Assembly (NCBI GenBank): GCA_014695295.1
Contig: JACJNY010000046.1
Span: 42,519-106,518 of the forward strand
Reading direction: 5' to 3'
Origin: Microcoleus sp. FACHB-61
GTDB lineage: Bacteria > Cyanobacteriota > Cyanobacteriia > Cyanobacteriales > Microcoleaceae
DNA length: 64,000 bases
The position numbers were made by a program, and so were the translations under genes. Each line of letters begins with the position of its first letter. Position 1 is the first letter of the stretch. Shown in pieces: positions 9,386 through 18,585 of this stretch. The notes under the pieces are model-generated. The model saw nothing but the letters and a program-made list of their open reading frames with translations. It was not told the origin of the DNA and ran no database searches.

Positions 9386-12300
9386 TGATCGCTGAAGATT
9401 TTGGACGGCTGTTTGAAGTGGGATTCAATATCGGGATTCTGGCATATATTCAGCGGGAAAATTTAAGTCACAATTTTGGCGATTCCTACCGTCTAGATTT
9501 GCAGAGGCTCAAATTGCCAAAGATGACGGCGGAAATCGTTAGGGAAGCCAATCTGCTGGCTAGTTTAGATGCTGAAATTGTTGAAAAATGGAGTTTGTTC
9601 TTTGTCCAAAAAGGCTTTTTGGGTGGGTTGAATTTTTTCCGGGAGTACGTCAAAGCTACTGGCTGGAATTTGCAGCGGTTGGAAATTGTGTATTGTCAGT
9701 GCAGTTTTAGTGATGCTAACAGTATCAGAACCTATAACAAGGGTGATAAAGAAGCGTTTAAACAGCTATTATCTCAGTTGACAACTGCCAGAATTAGTTG
9801 GTCAGATGATGACATTAACTCCTACATCCGCCGTTACAAGAGCAAAGGCGAGTTTTTGCAGGCTGATACGCTGATGCTGTTACAGCAGGGGAATGATTTT
9901 AGAATTCTCTGCGTTGATTTGTCTGTGTTTTCTCCGACGCTAGCTCCCAAACCGGAGGATATCAATGAAATAGAGGTGATTCGGAAATATTTGCTGAGAG
10001 AAATTAGCTATTTGCGATCGAAAAGTGTGTTTTCTAATCTGCGGATGGATACCAGCACTTTAGGTGTTGATTTCTCAGAGGATTTAAAACGCTTTTTTAC
10101 AGCTTTTAAGTATAAGGATAAGGAAAGCACTAAGTTAATTCAGGCTGGTAGCTATGCTCACAGCTTCTATGGATTTCTGCAACAAACAGGTATTCTGGGA
10201 CAAGATGCTGAGGTTTTGTTTAATGTGGTTGGTTATGGCGATCGCAATATTAGCACAATTTCCCTACGCAAGGACAAACTTAAGCTGTTAGCAACTTGTG
10301 CTGAAATTTACAAAAATGAATCTAGGAAGCAAGAAATCAGCGATGCTCGCAGCGAAGTTTTGGATGTAATTCAACTCAACGCGGCTCGCAGTTTCAAAGA
10401 AGGCAGAAAATTTGTCGATTCTCTGTTAGGAATTGGGAAAAATGCCACTGAACCTGTATGTCATACAGAGAAAATCGAGAATTTTGTTAATTCAATCGAT
10501 CTTATATCAGATAAACTGGCAGATGAATTGCAAATTGATCGCGGTTTGCATTTGAGAAATGCTCACGCTGAATTGATTGTGAAAGCGCTTCAGTCTGATA
10601 AAACTTATATCTTTTTGACTGGGAATCCGGGAATAGGTAAAACAACTGCGATCGCCAATTTTCTGAAAACCCATATTAATGACGGTTTCTTATTCTTATA
10701 CGTTAGTCCCCGCAAGCAAGTAAACTTGGATATTATCGAAAAATTCAAAGATAAAAATACTGGTTTGCTGTGCGACGATCGGCTATTCTGTATTAACACA
10801 AACTCCGATGTTATCGCCAGCTATTCGGGAAAGCGTACAGTCAAGTATAGCTCGAATAGCCGTAGCGAAAACTTCACACAAAAAACGGTTCATTTTCTCA
10901 AAAACAATCCAGAAAATCAGGCAAAAGAATACCACCAGCGACAAATTGCCAGAAAAAATGAAACCGTAATTGAACCAGCTAGCCTCAAAACTATGGGAGT
11001 GCTAAATAGCATTTGTAATGGGATTTATAGCCTGATTAACTGTAAAACTTCTAATAATATTGTAGCTACGGTTTCCATCCAATCTTTGAGAATGAAAGAA
11101 AATCGACAAAGTACCCTAGATTATTTAGAACAGATATTTCAAGATACTTATAACAAACGGAATAAACAAGTCATCTCCACCAAGATGCAAGAAATATCCA
11201 GCCGCATCAAACATATCTTCATTATGATAGATGAAATTACAGGAGATGACGGCGGTGTTCAGTTTTTAGCCGGAATTGCCAACATGGTTAAAAATCATGA
11301 ATTGCACAAGTCACAGCACGGTTTTAATACTAAAATTATTGTGGCAGATGCTTCGATTATTGACTCGGATGTGATTAAACAACACCTTGAAAACACATCT
11401 CCCGAACCGGATAAAATATATTTCAAAAAAGTAGCTAAGAATTCGGATGTCATTGAACCTTTACAAGTCACTCCTTTTGAATTTAAACGGCTACCTGCAA
11501 CGATAATCAATGCCAATTCCTACCCCGCCCGCAGTTTAGAAATAACTTACAAGGTATTTGTGGAAACTGTTAAATACAATGAAAATGCGTCTTTAAAGGA
11601 GGATAATGATTTAGTAAAACGGGTACAGTCTGAAATAATTCAGGATATCAATCAGCGATTGGTGGAACCTGGTGTCGAACAAATTATAGTCTATATTCAA
11701 AATAAGCGAAGATTGGCAGAATTGATTGATAAAATTCAAAAAGAACGAGAATTTAATCAGTTTGAAGATTATCTAGAAATTCATGCGAATATCTCGGAAG
11801 AGGAGAAAGCCAAAATACAGAAGTGCAAAGATACAGCTAAGGTAATCTTTATGACTGCATCGGGAAGTCGCGGGTTATCTTTCCCGAAAACCAAGCACAT
11901 TTTAGTTGATATTCCGCGCTTCCAGATTGAGAAAAATCTGATGGAAGTGATACAGGTGATTTATCGGGGGCGCGGCGAAGATAAACATGGTAAAACCCTT
12001 GACGGTGAAGACAAGCAGTTGGTTTTTTACGTGTCTGATACCGCAGTTTATTACGCTGATGATGCGGAACTTTCCCTACAAGAAAGTAAGTTGAGTTTGT
12101 TGAATTTACTGCTAATTCTGAAGACTGCGGTGATGACGCGAATTGTCGGCTACGGGAATTTAGGTAGGGAAAAGTTTTTGATGATTCCGATTGGTGGTAA
12201 GTCGGTTTCTGCGGTGGGGGATACTTTTAGTAACAAGATGGCTTCTCTAATTAAAACGCTCAAGAGCGAAAGCATCCGAGGAAATAGGTTGCTAAAGGAG

Positions 12301-13041
12301 GTTTATACGAGTTTAGAAGAGCTTTTGGGTCGTGGGGAGTTTGTTTTGACAAATTCTGATAACTCTCGTTACAAGGGCAATTCCTACCTGGAAATGCGGG
12401 ATGATTTTAACAAGAAGTTTTTGGAGAAGTGCAATCCGTTAGAGGGTTTGCTGAGTTATGATAATTTAGAGAGTGGTCATATTTGTGGTAGTTTGTTGGT
12501 AGTGCCTCTAGCTAAGCAAAATTTGCTGGAAAAATACCAGATGCGGCTACGCGAACAAATTCAGAAGTGTGTAGATAATGACTTGCTGAAAAAAATGTAT
12601 CGAATTAGGGATAGCGAGTCGTACCCGGAGAATGTACGATCGGCAATTAGAGGAGGTGCGATCGAGTTATTGCAATTTCTCAACAGCGATGTGGAGAAAA
12701 CTCAGTATTTTGAAGAGCAGAGTCAGCAGTTCGATCGCTATTATGCCATACCGCTGTTTGCTTTTGTCAGCGGGGAGCAAATGCAGGAGTATTTTGCTGA
12801 CAATAAGCTGGAAGAACCGGAAGACAGGCGGTTTCGGGATATTTTGTCGGCTTATGTGCGATCGATCTACCCTGTAGATAGTGTAATGCCGATCGGGCAC
12901 AAGTATCAAGACTTTCCATTTATTGTGTTTAGAAGCTACAGTTTAGAGCAAAGTAGAGAAAAGATTTTTACAGATAAATATCTTTTAAGTTCCAACGAAT
13001 TGAACGTGCTTAATTTAATTCTGTCCAAGCAGGTAAACTGA
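9385..13041 (+). CDS. SF2-like helicase/NTPase, large unknown family
   Basis: 1218 aa; ATG overlaps the previous stop by one base. Visible core motifs: Walker A GNPGIGKTT (residue ~413), Walker B-like IMIDEIT (D at ~616), VADASIID (~655, in the position of motif III), FMTASGSRGLSFPKTKHILVD (~823; resembles motifs IV/V), and QVIYRGRG (~857, motif VI-like with an arginine finger). This order fits a superfamily 2 DNA/RNA helicase or translocase. The N-terminal ~380 residues contain GEFLQADTLMLL followed by RILCVDLS (~155-180), faintly like a PD-(D/E)xK nuclease strand pair but with Ser in place of Lys. The C-terminal ~350 residues are unassigned. HIP1 sites occur in the gene (for example near 10239 and 10650). 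Named homologue not recognised; ATP-dependent nucleic-acid remodelling is the likely activity. Confidence 0.8.
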   Translation: MIAEDFGRLFEVGFNIGILAYIQRENLSHNFGDSYRLDLQRLKLPKMTAEIVREANLLASLDAEIVEKWSLFFVQKGFLGGLNFFREYVKATGWNLQRLEIVYCQCSFSDANSIRTYNKGDKEAFKQLLSQLTTARISWSDDDINSYIRRYKSKGEFLQADTLMLLQQGNDFRILCVDLSVFSPTLAPKPEDINEIEVIRKYLLREISYLRSKSVFSNLRMDTSTLGVDFSEDLKRFFTAFKYKDKESTKLIQAGSYAHSFYGFLQQTGILGQDAEVLFNVVGYGDRNISTISLRKDKLKLLATCAEIYKNESRKQEISDARSEVLDVIQLNAARSFKEGRKFVDSLLGIGKNATEPVCHTEKIENFVNSIDLISDKLADELQIDRGLHLRNAHAELIVKALQSDKTYIFLTGNPGIGKTTAIANFLKTHINDGFLFLYVSPRKQVNLDIIEKFKDKNTGLLCDDRLFCINTNSDVIASYSGKRTVKYSSNSRSENFTQKTVHFLKNNPENQAKEYHQRQIARKNETVIEPASLKTMGVLNSICNGIYSLINCKTSNNIVATVSIQSLRMKENRQSTLDYLEQIFQDTYNKRNKQVISTKMQEISSRIKHIFIMIDEITGDDGGVQFLAGIANMVKNHELHKSQHGFNTKIIVADASIIDSDVIKQHLENTSPEPDKIYFKKVAKNSDVIEPLQVTPFEFKRLPATIINANSYPARSLEITYKVFVETVKYNENASLKEDNDLVKRVQSEIIQDINQRLVEPGVEQIIVYIQNKRRLAELIDKIQKEREFNQFEDYLEIHANISEEEKAKIQKCKDTAKVIFMTASGSRGLSFPKTKHILVDIPRFQIEKNLMEVIQVIYRGRGEDKHGKTLDGEDKQLVFYVSDTAVYYADDAELSLQESKLSLLNLLLILKTAVMTRIVGYGNLGREKFLMIPIGGKSVSAVGDTFSNKMASLIKTLKSESIRGNRLLKEVYTSLEELLGRGEFVLTNSDNSRYKGNSYLEMRDDFNKKFLEKCNPLEGLLSYDNLESGHICGSLLVVPLAKQNLLEKYQMRLREQIQKCVDNDLLKKMYRIRDSESYPENVRSAIRGGAIELLQFLNSDVEKTQYFEEQSQQFDRYYAIPLFAFVSGEQMQEYFADNKLEEPEDRRFRDILSAYVRSIYPVDSVMPIGHKYQDFPFIVFRSYSLEQSREKIFTDKYLLSSNELNVLNLILSKQVN

Positions 13042-13219
13042 AACTTGTAGGGTGCGTCATACAATTTTAGATTTTAGATTTTAGATTTTAGATTGGGAAT
13101 GAATGATGACTATTGGGGTTTGGAGTTTACCTACAGTTGCATTCTTGTTTCAAACTGCTATCAGTTAGCTGTCACCATATCTGCACCGAAAATAAAACTC
13201 TTCTGACGCACCATACTTG
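13042..13219. terminator. Convergent intergenic inverted repeat with heptamer array
   Basis: Between two converging genes lie GGTGCGTCA (13051-13059) and its complement TGACGCACC (13204-13212), with a TTTAGAT tandem array (about 13066-13094) just inside the left arm. The GTGCGTCA palindrome recurs in other gaps of this window, so it may be a dispersed repeat that also ends transcription. Confidence 0.5.
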
Positions 13220-14203
13220 CTACTTGCTAACTTCAAACGGCGTGTATTTCCCCCCTAAAGCTTCGACGATGGCGCGAGTATTAGCCGACATCATTTTCAC
13301 ATAAGAATCGCCCTCGCTTCCGGCTGCCCCAATCGAATCCGAATAAAGTTGCTGCGCCGCCAATTTCACCCCCGCTTCCTCCGCCACTGTTTTAATCAGT
13401 TGCGGGTTAATAGTAGTCTCCGCAAAAATAGCAGGAACTCCCGCACTTTTCACCGATTCTACTAATTTTTGCACCGTTTGAGCGCTCGGCTGTTCCTCCG
13501 TACTAATCCCGATCAAACTGTTAGCATCTCCCAATCCGTAGGCGCGGCTGTAATATTGAAAAGCATCGTGACTTGTGACTAATTTGCGCTGATTTTCGGG
13601 GATAGTTTTAATCTCTTGTTCGATCCAACTATCCAAACGTTTTAAATCTTCAGTAAGTTTCACAGCATTCTGCGTAAACTTCTCCCGATCTTCCGGCGAC
13701 AGTTCGATTAGCGCATCCCGAATTGCTTCCACCATTTGAACTACATTTTCCACATTTCCCCAAACGTGCGGATCGGGTACGGTATTGCCTTCTTTATTCA
13801 GTAGCAAAGGCTTGACAACTTCCCCCACTGCTAACTTCCGCGCCTTAATTCCGGCGGCATTCATCATCCTAATTAATCCCGGTTCCAAATTGTAACCGTT
13901 ATACAAAATTAAGTTAGCTTGTTCTAAAGCTTGAGAATCTTTTGGCACCGGTTCGTAAACGTGAGGATCGGTTCCCGGCTGCAAAATTCCTGTTAGCTGA
14001 ACTTCGCCCCCCGCTAGTCGATCGGTCAAATCCTCAATAATTGTGCTGGTAGCGACTACCTTGGGTTTAGCATCTGCCTCTGGAGAGAGGCGATTGGTCT
14101 GGGTTTGAGCGCAACTAAATAAACCCAAAGTCAAAATGCCGCAGGCAATAGTTCTGATCAAAAATACCTTGGACTTGTCCAATCCACGGGCGGCGGTTTC
14201 CAT
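13220..14203 (-). CDS. mntC: Metal ABC transporter substrate-binding lipoprotein, manganese type
   Basis: A cluster A-I (TroA/ZnuA/MntC) solute-binding protein. Four ligand positions are visible: His in TDPHVYEP, His in PDPHVWG, Glu in FAETTI and Asp in YSDSIG. His-His-Glu-Asp without a His-rich loop favours Mn2+ over Zn2+. A signal peptide ends in a lipobox (TLGLFSC), so the mature protein is probably a periplasmic lipoprotein. The frame is open up to an ATG at 14458 with a strong AGGAGAGG site, giving 412 aa. However, the extra 85 codons come before the signal peptide and look like translated intergenic repeat (CACCCCACAAGAAT), so I prefer the ATG at 14203; a TTG nearer the signal peptide is also possible. 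It is divergent from the ATPase and permease genes, unlike the co-directional mntCAB order of Synechocystis. Confidence 0.88.
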   Translation of the reverse strand: METAARGLDKSKVFLIRTIACGILTLGLFSCAQTQTNRLSPEADAKPKVVATSTIIEDLTDRLAGGEVQLTGILQPGTDPHVYEPVPKDSQALEQANLILYNGYNLEPGLIRMMNAAGIKARKLAVGEVVKPLLLNKEGNTVPDPHVWGNVENVVQMVEAIRDALIELSPEDREKFTQNAVKLTEDLKRLDSWIEQEIKTIPENQRKLVTSHDAFQYYSRAYGLGDANSLIGISTEEQPSAQTVQKLVESVKSAGVPAIFAETTINPQLIKTVAEEAGVKLAAQQLYSDSIGAAGSEGDSYVKMMSANTRAIVEALGGKYTPFEVSK

Positions 14204-14560
14204 CCCCGACTCACCGCTAAACTCCCCTTTATAGGATTGCTTCACAATTGCCGTCGGTTTTAACTCACATCTTGCACTCTTCTCCACCAGAGGCAAGATG
14301 CCTGTTTCACAATTATTCAATATTCTTGTGGGGTGGGTCAATAGCCCGCCCCGATCGCGATCATTGAGAATGGTGGAAGATATAAGAAGTTTTAACCGAC
14401 TTGAGATTTTCGCCGCCAAACCTATGGTTTGAGGGGTTTCGAGCTTGCACTGTCGCATTATCTACCTCTCCTGCGTTCCAGATTATTCCTATTTACCGAT
14501 GATTTCATATTCTTTTCATTTTTACAGTAAACTTAATAAAAAGGAGATATAGTCAGCCCC
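14204..14560. promoter_or_regulatory. Divergent regulatory region of the metal importer
   Basis: This region separates the binding-protein gene (leftward) from the ATPase gene (rightward), so promoters for both should lie here, probably in the AT-rich stretch 14490-14550. A ribosome site AAAAGGAGAT sits before the ATPase ATG at 14561. An in-frame ATG at 14458 with a strong AGGAGAGG site starts an upstream extension of the binding-protein frame; it may be a leader reading frame or part of the gene. No operator could be identified. Confidence 0.45.
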
Positions 14561-15370
14561 ATGAATACCGCCGCCTTGCCCAACGAGAATCCTTGGTCTC
14601 AAATGGTTTGCCACATCAAAGACAGCGCTACCGACACTGAAATTATCGCTGTTAAGCACTTAGCAGTAAACTACCGCACGGTAGAGGCACTCAGAGATAT
14701 CAGTCTTTCCGTGAAACCGGGAAAGCTGACGGGTATTATTGGCCCCAACGGTGCCGGCAAAAGCACCCTAATTAAAGCAATGTTGGGCTTAATTCCCGCA
14801 GATCGCGGCACTGTTACCTGGGGCCAAGAAGCGATCGCCGATCGACTCGAAACAGTAGCCTACGTGCCCCAGCGATCGCAAATTGACTGGAACTATCCCG
14901 CCACCGTTTGGGATGTCGTGATGATGGGAAGAGTCAGAAAAGCCGGATGGTTTCGCCGCTTCTCGGCAGCTAGCCGCCGCACCGCTGCCGATGCCTTAGA
15001 AAGAGTAGGCATGAGTGCTTACAAAGACAGACCGATCGGACAACTTTCCGGCGGACAGCAACAGCGAGTATTTCTAGCTAGAGCATTAGCCCAAGAAGCC
15101 GCTATTTTCTGCTTTGATGAGCCGTTTGTCGGCGTTGACCAAAAAACTCAAAATATTATTTTTGACATCTTCCACCAGCTAGCAAATGCCGGAAAAATAG
15201 TCTTAGTAGTCAACCACGACTTAGGCGAATCAATTACCAATTTTGACGATTTAATTTTGCTAAATACAGAATTAATTGCCGCTGGTTCACGCCAAGAAGT
15301 GCTAACAAAAGAAAACCTTTACCGCGCCTACGGCGGACAAGTAATGTTCTTTGCCGGACAAGCAGCTTAA
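14561..15370 (+). CDS. mntA: Metal ABC transporter ATP-binding protein
   Basis: 269 aa. A complete ABC ATPase: Walker A GPNGAGKST (~66-74), Q-loop VPQRSQIDWNYPATV (the DWNYP form typical of Mn/Zn importers), signature LSGGQQQR, Walker B IFCFDEPFVGVD and H-loop VVNHD. It drives uptake of manganese (less likely zinc) with the permease downstream and the divergent lipoprotein. ATG start with AAAAGGAGAT about 15 nt upstream. The N-terminal ~25 residues precede the domain and are not conserved in general. Confidence 0.92.
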   Translation: MNTAALPNENPWSQMVCHIKDSATDTEIIAVKHLAVNYRTVEALRDISLSVKPGKLTGIIGPNGAGKSTLIKAMLGLIPADRGTVTWGQEAIADRLETVAYVPQRSQIDWNYPATVWDVVMMGRVRKAGWFRRFSAASRRTAADALERVGMSAYKDRPIGQLSGGQQQRVFLARALAQEAAIFCFDEPFVGVDQKTQNIIFDIFHQLANAGKIVLVVNHDLGESITNFDDLILLNTELIAAGSRQEVLTKENLYRAYGGQVMFFAGQAA

Positions 15371-15510
15371 TTAGGCAGCAGTCATTAATCTAGGAGTTAC
15401 GCTCTCTATCCCGGTTTCTTGGGTAATATTGGGTTTGGCAACGATAAATCTCGCAAAAAACCCGGTTGCTTTGGGTGTTAGTCATTAGTTAGTTGTTATT
15501 TTATCGTTTT

Positions 15511-16407
15511 ATGCTACAAACCTTAATTGAGCCGTTGCAGTACGGATTCATGCAGCGATCGCTCGTAATTGCCATTCTCGTCGGCATCGTCTGCGCGATC
15601 GTCGGCAGCTACCTAATGGTACAGCGGCTGGCCTTGCTCGGAGACGCCATCAGCCACTCGGTTTTGCCCGGATTGGCGATCGCATTTATCGTCGGAGCAA
15701 ACATCTTTATCGGCGCCTTTATTGCCGGAGTGTTGAGTACAGTAATCATAGCTTGGATTAAAGCTCGATCGACAATCAAAGAAGACGCCGCAATGGGCAT
15801 CGTATTTTCGGCATTCTTCGCCCTCGGGATCACCCTAATTACGATCGTCCAAAAAGACAACAAAATCGACCTCAACCACTTTCTTTTCGGCAACATCCTC
15901 GGCGTTACCCCCCAAGATGCGATCGACACAGCCTTGATTGTCGCCCTAGTCTTATTAGTGGTAGTATTCTTTTACAAAGAACTGCTATTTTACACATTCG
16001 ATCCATTAGGAGCGCAAGCAACAGGTTTGCCAGTAAACCTGCTCAACTTCGGACTGATGGTACTCATCGCCCTTACAATAGTTGCCAGCCTCAAAGCCGT
16101 TGGCGTAGTGCTAGTCTTGTCCCTATTAATTACACCCGCAAGTACCGCCTATCTCCTAGTCACTCGCCTGCACCAAGTAATGATTTTAGGCGCAATAATC
16201 GGAGTTATTTCCAGCATTAGCGGAATGTATCTCAGCTACTTCTATAACTTGCCATCCGGCCCCGCAATAGTTTTAGTTGCATCGGGGTTATTTGTGCTAT
16301 CATTGCTGTTCAGTCCTACTCAAGGAATCCTCACCCAGCCACGCACACACTCCGGTCAAATTCCTCCAATATGGCGGGAATTAAAAAACTTAACCAAAGG
16401 CCGATAG
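15511..16407 (+). CDS. mntB: Metal ABC transporter permease
   Basis: 298 aa from the ATG at 15511; a TTG six codons upstream is less likely. An ABC-3 family permease with about eight or nine hydrophobic helices. The conserved GDAISHSVLPGLAIAF block near residue 50 and VVLVLSLLITPASTAYLL near 220 are typical of Mn/Zn importers of the inner membrane. It is 140 nt downstream of the ATPase; the gap carries two AAACCCGGTT-type repeats (about 15410 and 15460), so co-transcription is likely but not certain. Confidence 0.92.
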   Translation: MLQTLIEPLQYGFMQRSLVIAILVGIVCAIVGSYLMVQRLALLGDAISHSVLPGLAIAFIVGANIFIGAFIAGVLSTVIIAWIKARSTIKEDAAMGIVFSAFFALGITLITIVQKDNKIDLNHFLFGNILGVTPQDAIDTALIVALVLLVVVFFYKELLFYTFDPLGAQATGLPVNLLNFGLMVLIALTIVASLKAVGVVLVLSLLITPASTAYLLVTRLHQVMILGAIIGVISSISGMYLSYFYNLPSGPAIVLVASGLFVLSLLFSPTQGILTQPRTHSGQIPPIWRELKNLTKGR

Positions 16408-16859
16408 CAATTAAGTTTGTAGTAACGCTTCAGCGCCACTCCTGGAATTTTTAAGCTGTTGTGCATTTAAATTGTACGTTGAGGGCGGGCAGGATGCCAC
16501 CCCACAAGAGTGAAAATTTCTTTTACCATGCAATTTAAATGCGGATTAGCTTAATGACGCAGATTCATCTATGGAGTAAATCTAAAATCTAAAATCTAAA
16601 ATCTACAATCGAATTACCATCTGCGTTAATCCCCGTGCATCTGCAGTTCAAAAAAGCCTCTCCAATTAATCCGCCTAACTGCGAATCGCCGGCAGCATCC
16701 CTCTGGAGACTAAAGAGGGTTTTTTTGTTTGAGTGCGAGAAAGCAAAAATGGGAGGCTGTCGCAGCGGGCGATCGCAACTGCGAACTATTGCTCACAAAA
16801 AACTGTACAATAACAAAAGTTAAATTTTCACGCAAACAGATCTACTAAGTTAAAAAAAC
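16408..16859. other. Intergenic region with repeats
   Basis: No convincing gene. It contains a CACCCCACAAGAGTG repeat (near 16500), seen again near 14325 and 41187, and a TCTAAAA heptamer array (16570-16605). The promoter of the PrxQ gene should lie in the AT-rich 16795-16855 segment. A 62-codon frame at 16635-16823 has no credible composition or start. Confidence 0.5.
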
Positions 16860-17318
16860 ATGACCGTCAGAGTAGGAGACACCGCACCCGATTTTACCTT
16901 ACCATCTCAAACTGGGACATCAGTCAGCCTCAAAGATTTTAAAGGTAAAAAAAATGTCATAGTCTACTTTTACCCCAAAGACGACACACCCGGATGCACA
17001 ACCCAAGCTTGCGCTTTTCGAGATAGTTACGAAGTCTTCAAAGACGCAGGTGCAGAAGTCATAGGAATTAGCGAAGATACCCAACAATCGCACCAGCAAT
17101 TTGCCACCAAATATCAGCTACCCTTTACACTGCTGAGTGATACTGGCAACAAAGTTCGGCAATTATACGGAGTTCCAGCTACTCTGTGGATTATGCCCGG
17201 TAGAGTAACTTATGTCATTGACAAAGAAGGTGTTGTCAAGCATATTTTTGACTCGATGTTAGACTTCAAAGCCCACGTTGCAGAAGCACTCAAAACGTTA
17301 GAAGCTATCAAAAGTTAG
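16860..17318 (+). CDS. Thioredoxin-dependent peroxiredoxin, PrxQ/BCP type
   Basis: 152 aa, standard length for the BCP/PrxQ group. The start MTVRVGDTAPDFTLP is typical. The active-site block VYFYPKDDTPGCTTQAC holds peroxidatic Cys at about residue 46 and resolving Cys five residues later, the CxxxxC spacing of PrxQ. It reduces hydrogen peroxide and organic hydroperoxides using thioredoxin. A strong hairpin follows at 17336-17402. Confidence 0.95.
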   Translation: MTVRVGDTAPDFTLPSQTGTSVSLKDFKGKKNVIVYFYPKDDTPGCTTQACAFRDSYEVFKDAGAEVIGISEDTQQSHQQFATKYQLPFTLLSDTGNKVRQLYGVPATLWIMPGRVTYVIDKEGVVKHIFDSMLDFKAHVAEALKTLEAIKS

Positions 17319-17335
17319 ATGGCGCGCGGGTGGCG

Positions 17336-17402
17336 AGAAACCGGGTTTTTTTACGAAAATGATTTGCTGTATCTAGCAGATTAGCTAAAAAACCCGGTTT
17401 CT
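17336..17402. terminator. Hairpin downstream of prxQ made of AAACCGGGTTTTTT repeats
   Basis: AGAAACCGGGTTTTTTTA (from 17336) pairs with TAAAAAACCCGGTTTCT (to 17402). It lies 18 nt after the prxQ stop, so it may end that transcript. The arm sequence belongs to a repeat family found elsewhere in the window. Confidence 0.6.
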
Positions 17403-17802
17403 GCGATATTGGCGCGAAAATCGCAATCTATTGTTTACATGGTTTGATAAATCGCCCTTTTTTAGCTCAAGTCTATTGAAGAATATTGGACTGAGACGGG
17501 GATGCTTGATTGACAGGAGAAAATATTATACTACTTATGAAAAATATTGATACATAGAAATTAGAGGTTCTCATCCGTAGGGAAACGGCATTGCCGTGCC
17601 CGGCCAGGAGTTAGGTTAATGTTTGTAGCAAAAGTCAAAAAAAAGTATATATTGACAGGGTTTGTATTGCTGTTGGATTTGCTTTTGTAGGGAGTGTCTG
17701 TTCAATTAGTTTAGTCCAGGATGCAGGGGAAGTCAGAAACCGGGTTTTTTTACGAAAATCCTTTCAATTAGTTTTCCCAGCGAGTGGGGAGTGTCGCGTT
17801 GT
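17403..17802. other. Intergenic region, no gene seen
   Basis: AT-rich gap with another AAACCGGGTTTTTTT copy (about 17736) and a GGCATTGCCGTGCCC scrap (about 17587). No ORF supported. Confidence 0.5.
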
Positions 17803-18243
17803 TCAATGGATTGGGCTAATCTTAAGCCGGAGTTTACCATTCGCATCAATTTCTATATCTACATGATGCCTTCGGCTTGATGTCGCAACAGCAACAGTTC
17901 CAACTATGGCTCCGATACCACCGCCAACTGCTGCTCCAACAGGACCACCAACTATAAATCCAAGAATAGCACCTGCACCAGCACCAGCAAAAATATAGAG
18001 GGCAGAGTAGTTAATTGTAGTAACCCCAGCAGAATAAGGGATGAATGCGCCTGTAGTTATATGTACCCACTCTCCCGATTTGTTCTTGTGTAACTCAAAA
18101 ATGGTTTTTAACTTCTCTGGAAGGTCTGAATATCGCTCGTAGTCTGTAATAACTTCAACTTGCTCACTTTGCTCCAAGGCTGTCTTTAGCTCACGATAAA
18201 ACATTTCTGTATCTGAGAAAACTAACTTCCGCATACATTCCAT
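17803..18243 (-). CDS. Glycine-zipper membrane protein, hypothetical
   Basis: 146 aa; ATG at 18243 with GGAGGTG 11 nt upstream. Residues 1-75 are polar (including ELHKNKSGEWVHITTGAFIPYSAG). Residues ~82-117 form a glycine-zipper hydrophobic stretch (GAGAGAILGFIVGG, then GGGIGAIVG), which probably inserts in a membrane as one hairpin. A short basic/acidic tail ends in LRLKISPIH. I do not recognise a named family. Glycine zippers occur in outer-membrane-associated, bacteriocin-like and pore-forming proteins; the sequence alone does not choose between these. It stands alone. Confidence 0.65.
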   Translation of the reverse strand: MECMRKLVFSDTEMFYRELKTALEQSEQVEVITDYERYSDLPEKLKTIFELHKNKSGEWVHITTGAFIPYSAGVTTINYSALYIFAGAGAGAILGFIVGGPVGAAVGGGIGAIVGTVAVATSSRRHHVDIEIDANGKLRLKISPIH

Positions 18244-18296
18244 TCAATTAGTTTCACCTCCATTCTACACCCCAGACAGCGCAAGGAGTCTAGAGG

Positions 18297-18517
18297 GAGA
18301 TCGGCGACACCCGCGACAAAAAATTAAGGAAGGGCCGAGGGACAGTTTTGGCAAGCTGCTGTATGTTAATTATCAGATAAATTTGCCCCATCGCTCTCTG
18401 AACAAATTCAGTGTGTGGGTGCAAAGATATATGGATAGCCCCCAAGTGCTTTCCCCGCCGAGTTTGGTAGAAAAACACCGACAAGCAGCGAAAGATTTAG
18501 TCGCGAGATACAGCTAG
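18297..18517 (+). pseudogene. Remnant of a WYL-type regulator C-terminus
   Basis: A + strand frame with no start ends at TAG 18515-18517. Its translation includes NKFSVWVQRYMDSPQVLSPP and LVEKHRQAAKDLVARY. This resembles the C-terminal extension of WYL-domain transcriptional regulators (pattern W-V-x(n)-VLxPxxLxEKxRxxA). The rest of the gene is absent, so I read it as a decayed fragment. The match is by eye only. Confidence 0.45.
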
Positions 18518-18585
18518 CTGGTAAAGACAGATTTTACCACTTGTTCGTAGTGAACACCTCAGTCCTGATTCTCTAAAAAACCAAG

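Noticed and set aside
16635..16823. 62-codon + strand frame before prxQ
   Set aside because: No ribosome site, and the sequence reads like translated gap DNA.
17803..18243. Bacteriocin call for the glycine-zipper protein
   Set aside because: No leader cleavage site, maturation gene or transporter nearby; a glycine zipper alone is not evidence.
18290..18484. 64-codon minus-strand frame
   Set aside because: It is antisense to the WYL-like remnant, which has the better protein pattern.
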